From an uncultured Eubacteriales bacterium (GTDB lineage Bacteria; Bacillota; Clostridia; TANB77; CAG-508), in contig CATKWX010000001.1 of assembly GCA_949840345.1 (NCBI GenBank), positions 91,538 to 155,537 of the forward strand: DNA of 64,000 nt. Direction: 5' to 3'. Within the stretch, counting starts at the first letter, position 1. Each line of letters starts with the position of its first letter. Below, one piece after another: positions 42,009-52,452 of this stretch. The notes under the pieces are model-generated. The model saw nothing but the letters and a program-made list of their open reading frames with translations. It was not told the DNA's origin and did not search any database. The translations under genes were made by a program, and so were the position numbers.

Positions 42009-42497
42009 CTATTCATTGTATTTACGTTTTACTATTTCTTTTATGTCATTTGAATTTCTTTTATATTCATTTTTTATTTTTCTAATTCCTATTAATGCTT
42101 TTAAGAAAAAGTATATATTATACACAATTGCAAATATAGGAATTGCTAATCTATATTTGGGCAAAAAATAAAGTGCACAATATTCTAATAACATTGTAAT
42201 TATTGCTACTATTAATATTTCTATCCCCATACATATTTTTTTATTATTTTTATTGCTATAACCTTTTTCTAGAAACACAATTGCTAATACTGCAAAGCTT
42301 ACTGAAAATACTTTTAAATCTGTTACATATATATTATTATGTATATTTTTTGCACCTAACTCTAAAAATATAAAATATGCATATACTATAATAGAAGATA
42401 CTGTACTTTCGACTATTTGACTTATTATTTTGCTTTTTACATCTTCAGGAAATTTCTTTTTTTCTTTTATTTGATTTATTATTTCACTTTCTTCCAC
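42009..42497 (-). CDS. hypothetical membrane protein
   Basis: 162 aa with several TM segments. Confidence 0.6.
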   Translation of the reverse strand: MEESEIINQIKEKKKFPEDVKSKIISQIVESTVSSIIVYAYFIFLELGAKNIHNNIYVTDLKVFSVSFAVLAIVFLEKGYSNKNNKKICMGIEILIVAIITMLLEYCALYFLPKYRLAIPIFAIVYNIYFFLKALIGIRKIKNEYKRNSNDIKEIVKRKYNE

Positions 42498-42561
42498 TAA
42501 AATTTTCTCCTTATTTTATTTATTAATTTTATACTATTATATTTTATTGTGTCAAATGTTA

Positions 42562-43311
42562 TTAACCTAAATCTCCTAATTCGTACATTAATATACTTGT
42601 AACTGTTATTGCTACTGTTTCTGTTCGTAATATCCTATTTCCTAATGTTATTATTTTTGCCCCATTTTCTTTTAATTTGTTTACTTCTGATTCTTCTAAA
42701 CCACCTTCTGGGCCTATTACTAATGCTATTTTTACATTTTTACTTTTTATTTTTTTTAATTCATTTTTTAAAGTATTTTTATCTTCATTTTCATATGCTA
42801 CAAGTATTAAATCATACCCTTTTAATAAATCTAATATTGTGTTTATATTATGTAGATTATTTACTTTAGGTATAATATCTCTACCGCATTGTTTTGCTGC
42901 AACTTCAGCTTGTTTTTGCCATCTTCCAATTTTTTTGAACTCGTCTTTTGAATCTATTTTTACAATACATCTTTTTAGTACCAATGGAGTAAATTCTTTT
43001 ACACCTAGTTCTGTACCTTTTTGTATAATTAATTCCATCTTATCTGCCTTAGGAAGTCCTTGAATAATATTTATATGTACATCAGATTCTTTGTTATTTT
43101 CTAATTCTTCTAAGATTATAGTATCTACATTTTCCTCTATATTAGAAATTTCACATAAGTATGCAATATTTGTTTGTTTACTACATATTTCTATATGCTC
43201 ACCAGTTTTACATCTTAATACATTTTTTATATGGTTTACATCTTCACCTATTATTTGTATATTTTTTTCTTGTATATTAATTTGATTTTCTTCTACGAAA
43301 AATCTTTGCAT
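42562..43311 (-). CDS. rsmE: 16S rRNA m3U1498 methyltransferase
   Basis: IALVIGPEGGLEESEVNKLKENGAKIITLGNRILRTETVAI. Confidence 0.93.
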   Translation of the reverse strand: MQRFFVEENQINIQEKNIQIIGEDVNHIKNVLRCKTGEHIEICSKQTNIAYLCEISNIEENVDTIILEELENNKESDVHINIIQGLPKADKMELIIQKGTELGVKEFTPLVLKRCIVKIDSKDEFKKIGRWQKQAEVAAKQCGRDIIPKVNNLHNINTILDLLKGYDLILVAYENEDKNTLKNELKKIKSKNVKIALVIGPEGGLEESEVNKLKENGAKIITLGNRILRTETVAITVTSILMYELGDLG

Positions 43312-43338
43312 TTAAACCTCCATTTAATTGTTTTATAC

Positions 43339-43406
43339 AAACCCTCCGGCACTTCGTGCCACCTCCCTTATTCAAGGGAGCTGTCTGCGTTAGCAGACTA
43401 AGGGTT
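43339..43406. repeat. intergenic repeat (CCCTCCGGCACTTCGTGCCACCTCCC family)
   Basis: Shares blocks with 56408-56525. Confidence 0.75.
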
Positions 43407-43407
43407 T

Positions 43408-44639
43408 TTATTTTTTTCTACGTAAAATATAATCTTTTTCTACCTTAATTGGTATTTTTATTTTTACCTTTTGTTCTGCTTTTCCGAGGATTTACGAACT
43501 GAATTTCCTCATCTGTTTCTATATCCCATAATTTTTCTATTTTAAATTTATAACTTTCAATTTCACCTGGTATAATAACCTCTAGTTCATCCCCTATTTT
43601 TAATCTATTTCGTATTTCTATAATTGTTTTTTCTTCATCATAAGCTTCAACAATTCCTCCAAATTCATAATTTGGATTGTATTGTTTTCCTTCATACTCT
43701 TGAAAATCTTTGTTATCTCTACTATTAAAGTAAAAAGTTGTAAGCCCTCTAGTTTTTGTTTTTTCTAGTTCGTTTAAATATTTTGTGTAATCAAATTTAT
43801 TTGGGTTTGACATATAATCATCTATTGCACATCTATATGTATTTATTACTGTTGCTAAATAATATTCTGTTTTTAATCTTCCTTCTATTTTTAAACTATC
43901 GATTCCCATTTCTACAATTTCAGGTATTTCTTTTATCAAGCATAAATCTTTTGAAGAAAAGATGTATGTTCCTTTGTCATCATGCTCTACCGGCATTAAG
44001 TTACCTGGCTTGTTCGTTTCTTCAACATATACATTATATGCCCATCTACAACTTTGAGCACAATCTCCTAAGTTTGCACTTCTTCCAGACAAAAAGTCAC
44101 TTAAAAAACATCTACCAGAATATCCAAAACAAATAGCACCATGTATAAACATTTCTGTTTCCAAATCTTTAGGTTTGTTTTTTATCAATTCTTTTATCTG
44201 TTCTTTATTCAACTCTCTTGCAAGTATTACTCTTTTTGCTCCATTTTTATACCAAAAGTTGCTTGTATGATAACTTACGATATTTGCTTGTGTACTTATG
44301 TGTATATCAACATCTGGTGCCTCTTGTTTTATTAAGTCTATAATTCCACCATCTGCAACAATAATTCCATCAACCTTTAATTTATTTAAAATTCTTGCTT
44401 GTTCTTTAATTTCATCATATCTATCATCCCAAGCAAATATATTTATTGTGACATAAACCTTTTTTCCAATTTTATGTGCATACTCTATAGTTTTATATAA
44501 ATCTTCATTTTCCATATCAGCTCTTGTTCTTAAAGATAATGAAGATGTTCCGACAATATATTGCATCTGCGCCATAAAGAAACGCTACCTTCGCCTTTTC
44601 AAAAGAGCCCGCTGGAGCTAATAATTCTGGTTTTTTCAT
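43408..44639 (-). CDS. U32 family peptidase/collagenase-like, two +1 frameshifts at CGGA (44552..44549 and 43486..43483)
   Basis: MKKPELLAPAGSFEKAKVAFLYGADAIYC-c-GTSSLSLRTRADM ... ETDEEIQFVNP-c-GKAEQKVKIKIPIKVEKDYILRRKK*. Confidence 0.93.
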
Positions 44640-44780
44640 TGTTTTTACACCTCGCATTATAATATATCATAAAATTCGTCTAAAATCTACTAATTTTTTA
44701 TATTTATTATAATAGCTAATGGTACCGTGCTATAGGCGGAACGACGTTGGTCTGTTTTCTACAGTATGCAATATATTTTT

Positions 44781-44967
44781 TGTACAAATTATAAAATATA
44801 ATAAAAAATAAAATTACGAATGCAAATGGAAAAATTTTAGAAATTCTTATGCAGATTTTATGGAAAGAGTTCGCGCTTGTCGCGGAAGGGTGCCATAAAA
44901 TCAAATTAGAATTTCTTATATTTTGTAATGTGGCCGAGAAATTTTATTTTTTATTATATTTTATATG
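44781..44967. repeat. long hairpin intergenic element, copy A
   Basis: ~185 bp, nearly identical to 51012-51197; nested inverted repeats. Confidence 0.85.
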
Positions 44968-45017
44968 TTATACTTCTATCTTTTTCGGAACGACTTTGGA
45001 AGTCGTTTCCTACAATT

Positions 45018-45953
45018 TTACAATGCGAAATTTATACCTCTTGCTACTACAGAACTCATATTTTCTATTAAATCGTCTATTTCTTTTGGAGTTACTATCA
45101 TATTGTAATTTACTGGTATTAATGCATTTTTTATATCCTCATAATTGTCTTCTTCTTTTAGCTTGTTTAAATAATCATTAGATTTTGCTTCTTGTTGTAA
45201 TTTTTCAATAAATAAATCTAAACAGTCATTAGTAATTGTTGCCATCTCCACAACCATAGGAACTCCAATAGCTATTACTGGTATTCCTAAAGTTGCCTGA
45301 CTCAATTCTTTTCTAGTATTACCTACACCTGCACCTGGTGTTATTCCTGTGTCTGCAATTTGTATTGTACTACTTATTCTCTCTATACTTTTAGAAGCCA
45401 AGCTATCTATTACTATTAGCATTTTGGGTTTTATATTATCTACTATACCTTTTATTATTTCTAAAGTCTCTATACCTGTTGTTCCTAAAACACCCGGAGA
45501 TATTGCACTCACAGGACGGGTTCCTTCTTCTAAATATTGTGGCGCATATTTTAACAAATGTCTTGTTACATCTATATATGATATTACTTTTGGTCCTAAT
45601 GAATCTGGTGTAACATAAACATTTCCAAGTCCTACTACTAATATATCATCTTCTTTTCCTATATGTGTTCCTATTAATTCCTTTAGTTCGTTGCTTACTA
45701 CTTCAGATGCTTTTTGAATTTCTTCTTCCTGTGCTATTTTTAAATTTTTAACATCTATTGTTATATACATTCCTTTTGGTTTTCCTAATGCTTGTTCTCC
45801 TTCTTCATTTAATATTTTTACTTTTGACGTCTTTATATTCTCACCGTTTTCTGAACTTTCAGTCTCTATTCCTGGAATTTCCTCTTCTAACTTATTTGCT
45901 TTTCTATACATGTCACGTCTTTCATCTGCTAAATCTGTTCTAAAATCAATCAT
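45018..45953 (-). CDS. gpr: germination protease GPR
   Basis: IDFRTDLADERRDMY...VGLGNVYVTPDSLGPKVISYIDVTRHL...SPGVLGTTGIET. Confidence 0.95.
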   Translation of the reverse strand: MIDFRTDLADERRDMYRKANKLEEEIPGIETESSENGENIKTSKVKILNEEGEQALGKPKGMYITIDVKNLKIAQEEEIQKASEVVSNELKELIGTHIGKEDDILVVGLGNVYVTPDSLGPKVISYIDVTRHLLKYAPQYLEEGTRPVSAISPGVLGTTGIETLEIIKGIVDNIKPKMLIVIDSLASKSIERISSTIQIADTGITPGAGVGNTRKELSQATLGIPVIAIGVPMVVEMATITNDCLDLFIEKLQQEAKSNDYLNKLKEEDNYEDIKNALIPVNYNMIVTPKEIDDLIENMSSVVARGINFAL

Positions 45954-46238
45954 CGTTTTCCTCCTCAAAATTCGAAGAATTTTGTACTCTTCACTATTCA
46001 TTGGGCGCAATCATGCGCCCCTACAAATAATTATTCACTATTCACTCTTCACTATTCATTCGGCAACCGCTTCGTAGCTAATCTCCCATCCGCCCCTACA
46101 ACGTTTGCAATGTGTTTTGTTATATTTGTTATTATTTATTTTTTGAAATTTTTTATTTTTTATTCAATTTTTACTTTTATTTTTCTACATTATGTGATAA
46201 AATATTTTTGTTTGAAAGTACGAAGGAGGATTTGTATT

Positions 46239-46463
46239 ATGGAATTAAAAAGATGTAATCGTTGTGGTTGTTTTTATGACTCAAATTTAAATATTTGCTC
46301 TAACTGTGAACCAAAAGATAATTTAGAAATTGCAAAATTAAATAATTATATTGAGAAATATGGAAATAGTTATTCTTTAGATGAAATTTCTGTTTCTACT
46401 GGAATTTCATTAAGAAATTTGAATAGATACATTAATGATAATGGAATTGATATATCTTTATAA
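46239..46463 (+). CDS. small Cys4 zinc-ribbon protein with HTH-like C-terminus
   Basis: MELKRCNRCGCFYDSNLNICSNCEPKD...; RBS GAAGGAGG. Confidence 0.7.
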   Translation: MELKRCNRCGCFYDSNLNICSNCEPKDNLEIAKLNNYIEKYGNSYSLDEISVSTGISLRNLNRYINDNGIDISL

Positions 46464-46573
46464 GAAAAGTGGCTTCGCCACATGTACAGGTTGCTTCGCA
46501 ACCGCACGAATCAAGGGAACTTAACCTTGAAGCTCTAAGAAAAATCTTGCGATTTTTCCTATGCAATAATTAA

Positions 46574-46603
46574 AAAATACCCACTTTATGTGGGTATTTT
46601 TTA
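46574..46603. terminator. terminator hairpin
   Basis: AAAATACCCACTTTATGTGGGTATTTTTT. Confidence 0.8.
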
Positions 46604-48967
46604 ACGTCCTTCATCAGTTGGAGAGTCTGGGGTTGGTTTTGGTTTTAGCTTTTCTTCTTCAAGCAACTTTTCTAATATTATTGCTACTTCTACATTAGCT
46701 TTTGCCTCTTCGTTCCAATGAGCTTGCATATCTGTTAATTGCTTTTCTGGTGCCCCTTCTCTCTTATATCCTTCCTCTATTGTTTCATTTGTTAAATATC
46801 CTTTTAATTTACTTGCCTCTATTACAGTTCCATCTGTCATTCCTGAAACATACTCTAGTGCTACGGCAGCAGCTAATATCCCTTCATGATCATTTTTCCT
46901 TCTATTTGCTAATTCATTTGCATATGCAATTTTCTCTCCTCTGTTAGCAAATCCTTTAGGATATCTTTTGTCAATATTTGCTTTTACTTCCATAATTTTT
47001 TCATAATATTCTTGTCCTAATATCTCATTATCTTCTGGCTTTTTATTTTCTAATGCTGCTTCTACATCTCGTATTGCTATATCTAATCCAGCATTTAATG
47101 CATTTTGCAATATTTCTTCTGTTCTTTGAGGCTGAGATTTAAATAATTTTATAAAATTATGACATACTTTTCTTTCATATTTATATTTTTCCTCAGCACT
47201 TGCTTTATATTTTAATAGTGGATTTAAGCTTTTACGTCCTGTTATATCTTTTTTATCTGTATGTTCTCTATCAAAATCTTTTATTTCCAAATCTTGTGTT
47301 AATCCATATTTAGATCTTGCTTCTTTTTCTTCTGCAGTTAATTCAAATGGTTCAACTTCTCCATATTCTTCATCTCTTCTTCTACTCATAAATTCACGAA
47401 TTATTCCAGTTTCTAATAATGCATTTTTCAAATCCGAGTGTATCTTTAATTCCGCTTGTGGCAATAATTCTTTTTCAAATCTTCTTCTTGTATATTTTAC
47501 TATTTGCTCTAAATTTTCATTTCTTATTCCGAAAAAAGCTTTAGCAATAGCTGGAGATATTCCTACATATTCTTTTCCTGTGCTATACTCTATTAAGTCT
47601 TCTACACATACATCCTTTATCATGTTTACTACTCTTTCTGCTCTTTTTTCTACTGGAATATCTTCAACATAAAGTCTTCCACATTCAGTTGTGGCTCTCA
47701 TTACATCTCTACTTAAAGTTTTTATTTCAGAATAATCTTTTATTGTTTTTATGCATTCTTCTGGCTCAATTTCTGTTTTTGTTCTAATATCAAAAACTGT
47801 TCTTTTAGTTACCTGTTCTGGTTCACTTATACTTATACCTACATCTTTTAGTTCACTTTGCATATCTGCTAATTGTTTTTCTAATTCTTCTTCTTTGTTA
47901 AATATTTTTTGTGCTAATTCATATAATTTTGGTTTTTTTGTTTTAGCTGCAAGTATTCCTATATACCTTAAATAATTATCATTAAACTCTGTTAATATTC
48001 CTAGGTTTACACCATCTTGTATATCTGTTCTTATATAACAAAGCTTATCTGCCCAAGCAATTATAGCTCCTTCTTTCGTTGCTGAACGTATTTTTCTATC
48101 ATATCCAGATTCTGTATAACACTTATTTTTATCATTTTTTATGTCTTCAACTGTTTTACTTGGATTATAATATATTATCCTATCTTTTCCTTCTCCATTG
48201 TGTGAAATTGCAATATCAAATATATACCATATATCTTTTATTATTTCATCTTTTCTTTCTTGTGTCATATTAGGTTCTTTCTTTTTTAGTGCCGCAAGTA
48301 CTTTATTTATTATGTCTTCACTTATTAACATATCTGCACTTAATGCATTATGCACAATATATCCACAATTATTTAACTTACCTATTGTTGTTGCAATTCT
48401 TTCTCCTGTATGTCCGCTATTTGTATGTCCATCGTCATGATGTTTACCGCCAATTCTAGCTAATTCTACATTCAAACCCAGTGCACTTGCAAGTTCAGCA
48501 GATAAATCTGAAACTTGTTGTTGGTGTATTCCTCTTGAGGTTAAATGTGCCTCAGAAGCTGAATTTCCAATCCCTGTTTGTGCTATCGGAGTCATCATTG
48601 GCTTATCATTACTTCTCTTTGCAACTTTGGTCTCATTAAAAATTCTTTCTATTTGCTCCATATACGGATCTATACTTAAATTTTTTATATGTTTTGTATC
48701 CTTATTTATCATTCTATTTATATCATCATCTGATAACTCCAACCCTGTTAGAGCTTTTATACTTTCTCTTATTTCGTTTATTCTTTGTTTTTCTATTTTT
48801 CTATTTTTATGTACCATTCTTTGTGGTGAGTTTAATGCTATATCAAATTTATTTTGTATTTCACTTGTTTTTTTGTTACTGTAAAAATCACCTAATATTT
48901 CTTCAATTATTTTATAACTTTCTTCAACTGTACGTATATTTTCTTCCATAAACATTCCCCCTAACAT
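46601..48967 (-). CDS. HD-domain dNTPase-like protein
   Basis: RMVHKNRK...TSRGIHQQQVSDLSAELASALGLNVELARIGGKHHDDGHTNSGHTGER. Confidence 0.75.
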   Translation of the reverse strand: MLGGMFMEENIRTVEESYKIIEEILGDFYSNKKTSEIQNKFDIALNSPQRMVHKNRKIEKQRINEIRESIKALTGLELSDDDINRMINKDTKHIKNLSIDPYMEQIERIFNETKVAKRSNDKPMMTPIAQTGIGNSASEAHLTSRGIHQQQVSDLSAELASALGLNVELARIGGKHHDDGHTNSGHTGERIATTIGKLNNCGYIVHNALSADMLISEDIINKVLAALKKKEPNMTQERKDEIIKDIWYIFDIAISHNGEGKDRIIYYNPSKTVEDIKNDKNKCYTESGYDRKIRSATKEGAIIAWADKLCYIRTDIQDGVNLGILTEFNDNYLRYIGILAAKTKKPKLYELAQKIFNKEEELEKQLADMQSELKDVGISISEPEQVTKRTVFDIRTKTEIEPEECIKTIKDYSEIKTLSRDVMRATTECGRLYVEDIPVEKRAERVVNMIKDVCVEDLIEYSTGKEYVGISPAIAKAFFGIRNENLEQIVKYTRRRFEKELLPQAELKIHSDLKNALLETGIIREFMSRRRDEEYGEVEPFELTAEEKEARSKYGLTQDLEIKDFDREHTDKKDITGRKSLNPLLKYKASAEEKYKYERKVCHNFIKLFKSQPQRTEEILQNALNAGLDIAIRDVEAALENKKPEDNEILGQEYYEKIMEVKANIDKRYPKGFANRGEKIAYANELANRRKNDHEGILAAAVALEYVSGMTDGTVIEASKLKGYLTNETIEEGYKREGAPEKQLTDMQAHWNEEAKANVEVAIILEKLLEEEKLKPKPTPDSPTDEGR

Positions 48968-49056
48968 CTAGGCTACATAATATAATTATACTATTTTTTG
49001 GGAATTATGTAAATAGCATGCATTAAAAAAGGACGACATAATTCGTCCATAAAATT

Positions 49057-50254
49057 TTATTCATTTGCTCCAATATGTTTTCTTGTCATTTCTAAAAGAT
49101 TTAATTTAGTAAATCCTACTACTTGTGTTTTACTTCTATCTTTTTTTAATTCATCTTCAAGTAACTTCTCTATTTTGTTTTTATTCTCATTTAGTTTCAT
49201 ATCTATATAGTCTATTACTACTATTCCACCAATATCTCTTAATCTTAATTGCTTTGCTATTTCTTTGGTTGCTTCTTTATTTACTGTATATACTGTCTGT
49301 TCCAAATCTTTTGTACCTATGTATTTTCCTGAGTTTACATCTATTGCAGTAAGTGCCTCAGTTTTGTCTATTGTTATAAAGCCCCCACATTTTAACCAAA
49401 CTTTTCTGTTCGAAATTTTTTCTATTTGTGAAGTTAAGTAATATTCTTCTATTAAATCTACATTCTCTTTCAATTTAACTTCTATATGTACGTTATCTAT
49501 ACTTTTCAAAATATCTACTACCTCTTCATAGATATTTTTTTCATTAACTGTAATTTGCTCTATTTCCTTCTCTATCATATCTATAAATAATTTTTTTAGT
49601 ATTCCATCATTTTTGTATATTAATTTTGGATATTCATTTATATTATCTTTTTCGTTACTTATATGATTCCATTGTTCTACTAAATTTTCTATATCTTTTC
49701 TTATTGTTCCTTCATCTTTATTTTCACTAGAAGTTCTAATTATTGCTCCGCTTCCACTGGGTAATAAATTTTTAACAATATTTATTAATCTTTGTTTTTC
49801 CGCTTCTTCTTCAATTTTTTGTGACACTGTTATAAACTCTGCATTTGGCATTAGCACTATGTATTTTCCGAGGTAAACTTATATGCGTTGAAACTCTTGC
49901 CCCTTTTTTATTTGTACTATCTTTTTTTACTTGTACTAATATTGGCATACCTACATTTATTAGTTTTTTTATATTTTGTTTTTCTAGATTTAAATCTGAT
50001 GTATCTGGATTTATAGCCTTTGTATCGACTTTAGGTAATAAATCTTTTAAATGTATAAATGTGTTTTTTCTTTCCCCTATATCTACGAAAGCTGCTTGCA
50101 TACCTGGTAAAATATTTTGTACTTTACCTAAATATATGTTTCCTTCTGTTCTAGTAGTCTCGTCATTTTCTTCATATTTTTCAATTATAACTTTATTTTC
50201 TAATAGCATTATTGTTTTTGTATTTTCTTGCTTGTTAACTATTATTTCGTACAT
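49057..50254 (-). CDS. rng: ribonuclease E/G family protein, +1 frameshift at CGGA (49870..49867)
   Basis: S1 domain NIYLGKVQNILPGMQAAFVDIGERKNTFIHL...RVSTHISLP-c-GKYIVLMPNAEFITVSQKIEEEAEKQRL; IVVIDYIDMK. Confidence 0.92.
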
Positions 50255-50407
50255 TTTGTGTTTTGTCCTTTCTTGGATTATAGTTAAATTTTATTTTTAC
50301 ATATATAATAAAGGGCATAGTGGTGTCTACGGAACGACGTTGGTCTGTTCCCTACAACATTTGAAATATGTTTTATCTGTATAGACAATTATAATATATT
50401 CGTTATC

Positions 50408-50975
50408 TTAATTATATTTGTTCATTGCAATATCTAATCCATTTTTCATAATTTCAGTTATTGCTAAAGTTGCCTTTTCTACTCCTTCATTTAGTAATTG
50501 CTTATCTTCTTCATCTATTGGTCCTATAACGTGTTCCATTAGTGATACATCTAATTTAGGTTGACTTATTCCTACTCTTATTCTTGCAAAATCAGTTGTT
50601 GCAAGGCAATGTATAACAGATTTTAATCCATTATGAGTCCCTGCGCTTCCTTTTTTTCTTATCCTTATTTTTCCGAGCCTCTGTATCTATATCATCACAT
50701 ATTACCAAAATATCTTCTATATCTATTTTATAGAAATTCTTTACCTCTAATATGCTTTCTCCACTTAAGTTCATAAAAGTTTGCGGCTTTAATAGAATTA
50801 CCTTTTCTCCTTCTATAATGCCTGTACCATATAAACCTTTAAAATTGTTTTTTATAACCTCTATTTCATATTTTTTTGCTAATTCATTTATTACATCAAA
50901 ACCCATATTGTGCCTTGTGTTTGCATAATCTTTTTCTGGATTTCCTAGTCCTACTATTAAATACATTTTAATCAT
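50408..50975 (-). CDS. pth: peptidyl-tRNA hydrolase, +1 frameshift at CGGA (50675..50672)
   Basis: MYLIVGLGNPEKDYANTRHNMGFDVI...[99 protein letters not shown]. Confidence 0.94.
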
Positions 50976-51011
50976 CCTTTGTTTTTTATTATAGATTTTT
51001 ATTAATTTATT

Positions 51012-51197
51012 TGTACAAATCAGAAAATATAATCAAAAAATAAAATTACGAATGCAAATGGAAAAATTTTAGAAATTCTTATGCAGATTTTATGGAAAGA
51101 GTTCGCGCTCGTCGCGGAAGGGTGCCATAAAATCAAATTAGAATTTCTTTGATTTTGTAATGCAGCTGAGAAATTTTATTTTTTATTATATTTTCAG
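51012..51197. repeat. long hairpin intergenic element, copy B
   Basis: see 44781-44967. Confidence 0.85.
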
Positions 51198-51215
51198 TAT
51201 TATAAAATCAAGTTT

Positions 51216-52100
51216 TTATTTATATAAATAATTTTGTGGATTTAATACTGTTCCATTTCTTCTTATTTCCAAATGCAAATGTGGTCCTGTTGAATTTCCG
51301 GTTGAACCCATAGCTGCAATTACAGTATCCTTTGTAACGGTATCTCCTACAGATACATATATTTTACTACAATGTCCATAATATGTTTTTACACCATTTC
51401 CGTGATTTACTATAACCAAATTACCATAACCGTAATACCATCCAGTAAACTCAACAGTTCCTTTACTGCAAGAATATATTGGAGTTCCAGTATTTGATGC
51501 TATATCTATTCCTGTATGAGATCTTCCCCATCTAGGTCCAAATCTTGAAGATATTATTCCCGTAGTTGGCTTAGATAATATTATACCATTAATTGCACTA
51601 TTTGAACCGTCTATTATTTCATTATCTAAATTAGCTTTTGCAACCTTTGTATCAATAGAAGTTATATCTTCTATATTTGATGTATAGATTTCTTCCATAT
51701 TTATTTTTAAGTCTACCATTCCATCAAATTTCTGTTTTAATTCTTCAATTACTTCTTCTGCCTCTTCTGCTGTTGATACATATGCTTGACTCTCCTCTCC
51801 AACTTTAATTGCATATAGCTTATATGTTACAACAGATGTGTCTTTTACAGCTTTTAATACTTCACTTGTTGAATCCTCTTTATTCCAAGGCACTAAATTA
51901 AGTTCATATTTTGGCATATTCTCTATATCTATAAATGCTATATTTCCTTCTTTTGTGTTTTTATAGTTGTTTATAATTTCCTCTACTTCTTTTTTACTTG
52001 TAATGTATCCTAAAGTTTCTCCTGCCATTGTTACTTTATACATTGGCTTGTATTTAGATATGAATATTATAAATATTAAAATTGTTGCAACAACTGTCAT
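51216..52100 (-). CDS. M23 family metallopeptidase
   Basis: ISSRFGPRWGRSHTGIDIASNTGTPIYSCSKGTVEFTGWYYGYGNLVIVNHGNGVKTYYGHCS...GPHLHLEIR. Confidence 0.93.
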   Translation of the reverse strand: MTVVATILIFIIFISKYKPMYKVTMAGETLGYITSKKEVEEIINNYKNTKEGNIAFIDIENMPKYELNLVPWNKEDSTSEVLKAVKDTSVVTYKLYAIKVGEESQAYVSTAEEAEEVIEELKQKFDGMVDLKINMEEIYTSNIEDITSIDTKVAKANLDNEIIDGSNSAINGIILSKPTTGIISSRFGPRWGRSHTGIDIASNTGTPIYSCSKGTVEFTGWYYGYGNLVIVNHGNGVKTYYGHCSKIYVSVGDTVTKDTVIAAMGSTGNSTGPHLHLEIRRNGTVLNPQNYLYK

Positions 52101-52275
52101 CTTTAGTGTGTTTTTAATATAATAAATTGTTGCTCTTCTTAAAATAAATATCCTCTCCTTATATATTTTTTACATCACATTTGTATATTATATCATACTT
52201 TTTATGTTAAGGCAAATTTTGTATTTTCTTTAATAAAAATACAGTTGTATAAGTTCATCAAATACATATAGTAAT

Positions 52276-52422
52276 GCAGAATAAATATATATTATTTTTT
52301 ACGAGTTCGACCTTGAGTCATTTTGTCTTTAACTATTTTAGAGTGTGTCACGATATTTTGTTAAGCCGTATCTTAAACGCCTTGGAGAACGGAATAAAAA
52401 ATAATATATATTTATTCTATGC
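52276..52422. repeat. long inverted-terminal-repeat intergenic element
   Basis: GCAGAATAAATATATATTATTTTTTA ... TAAAAAATAATATATATTTATTCTATGC. Confidence 0.8.
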
Positions 52423-52452
52423 GTTCTATTGCAAAAAAACTTTCATATAATC

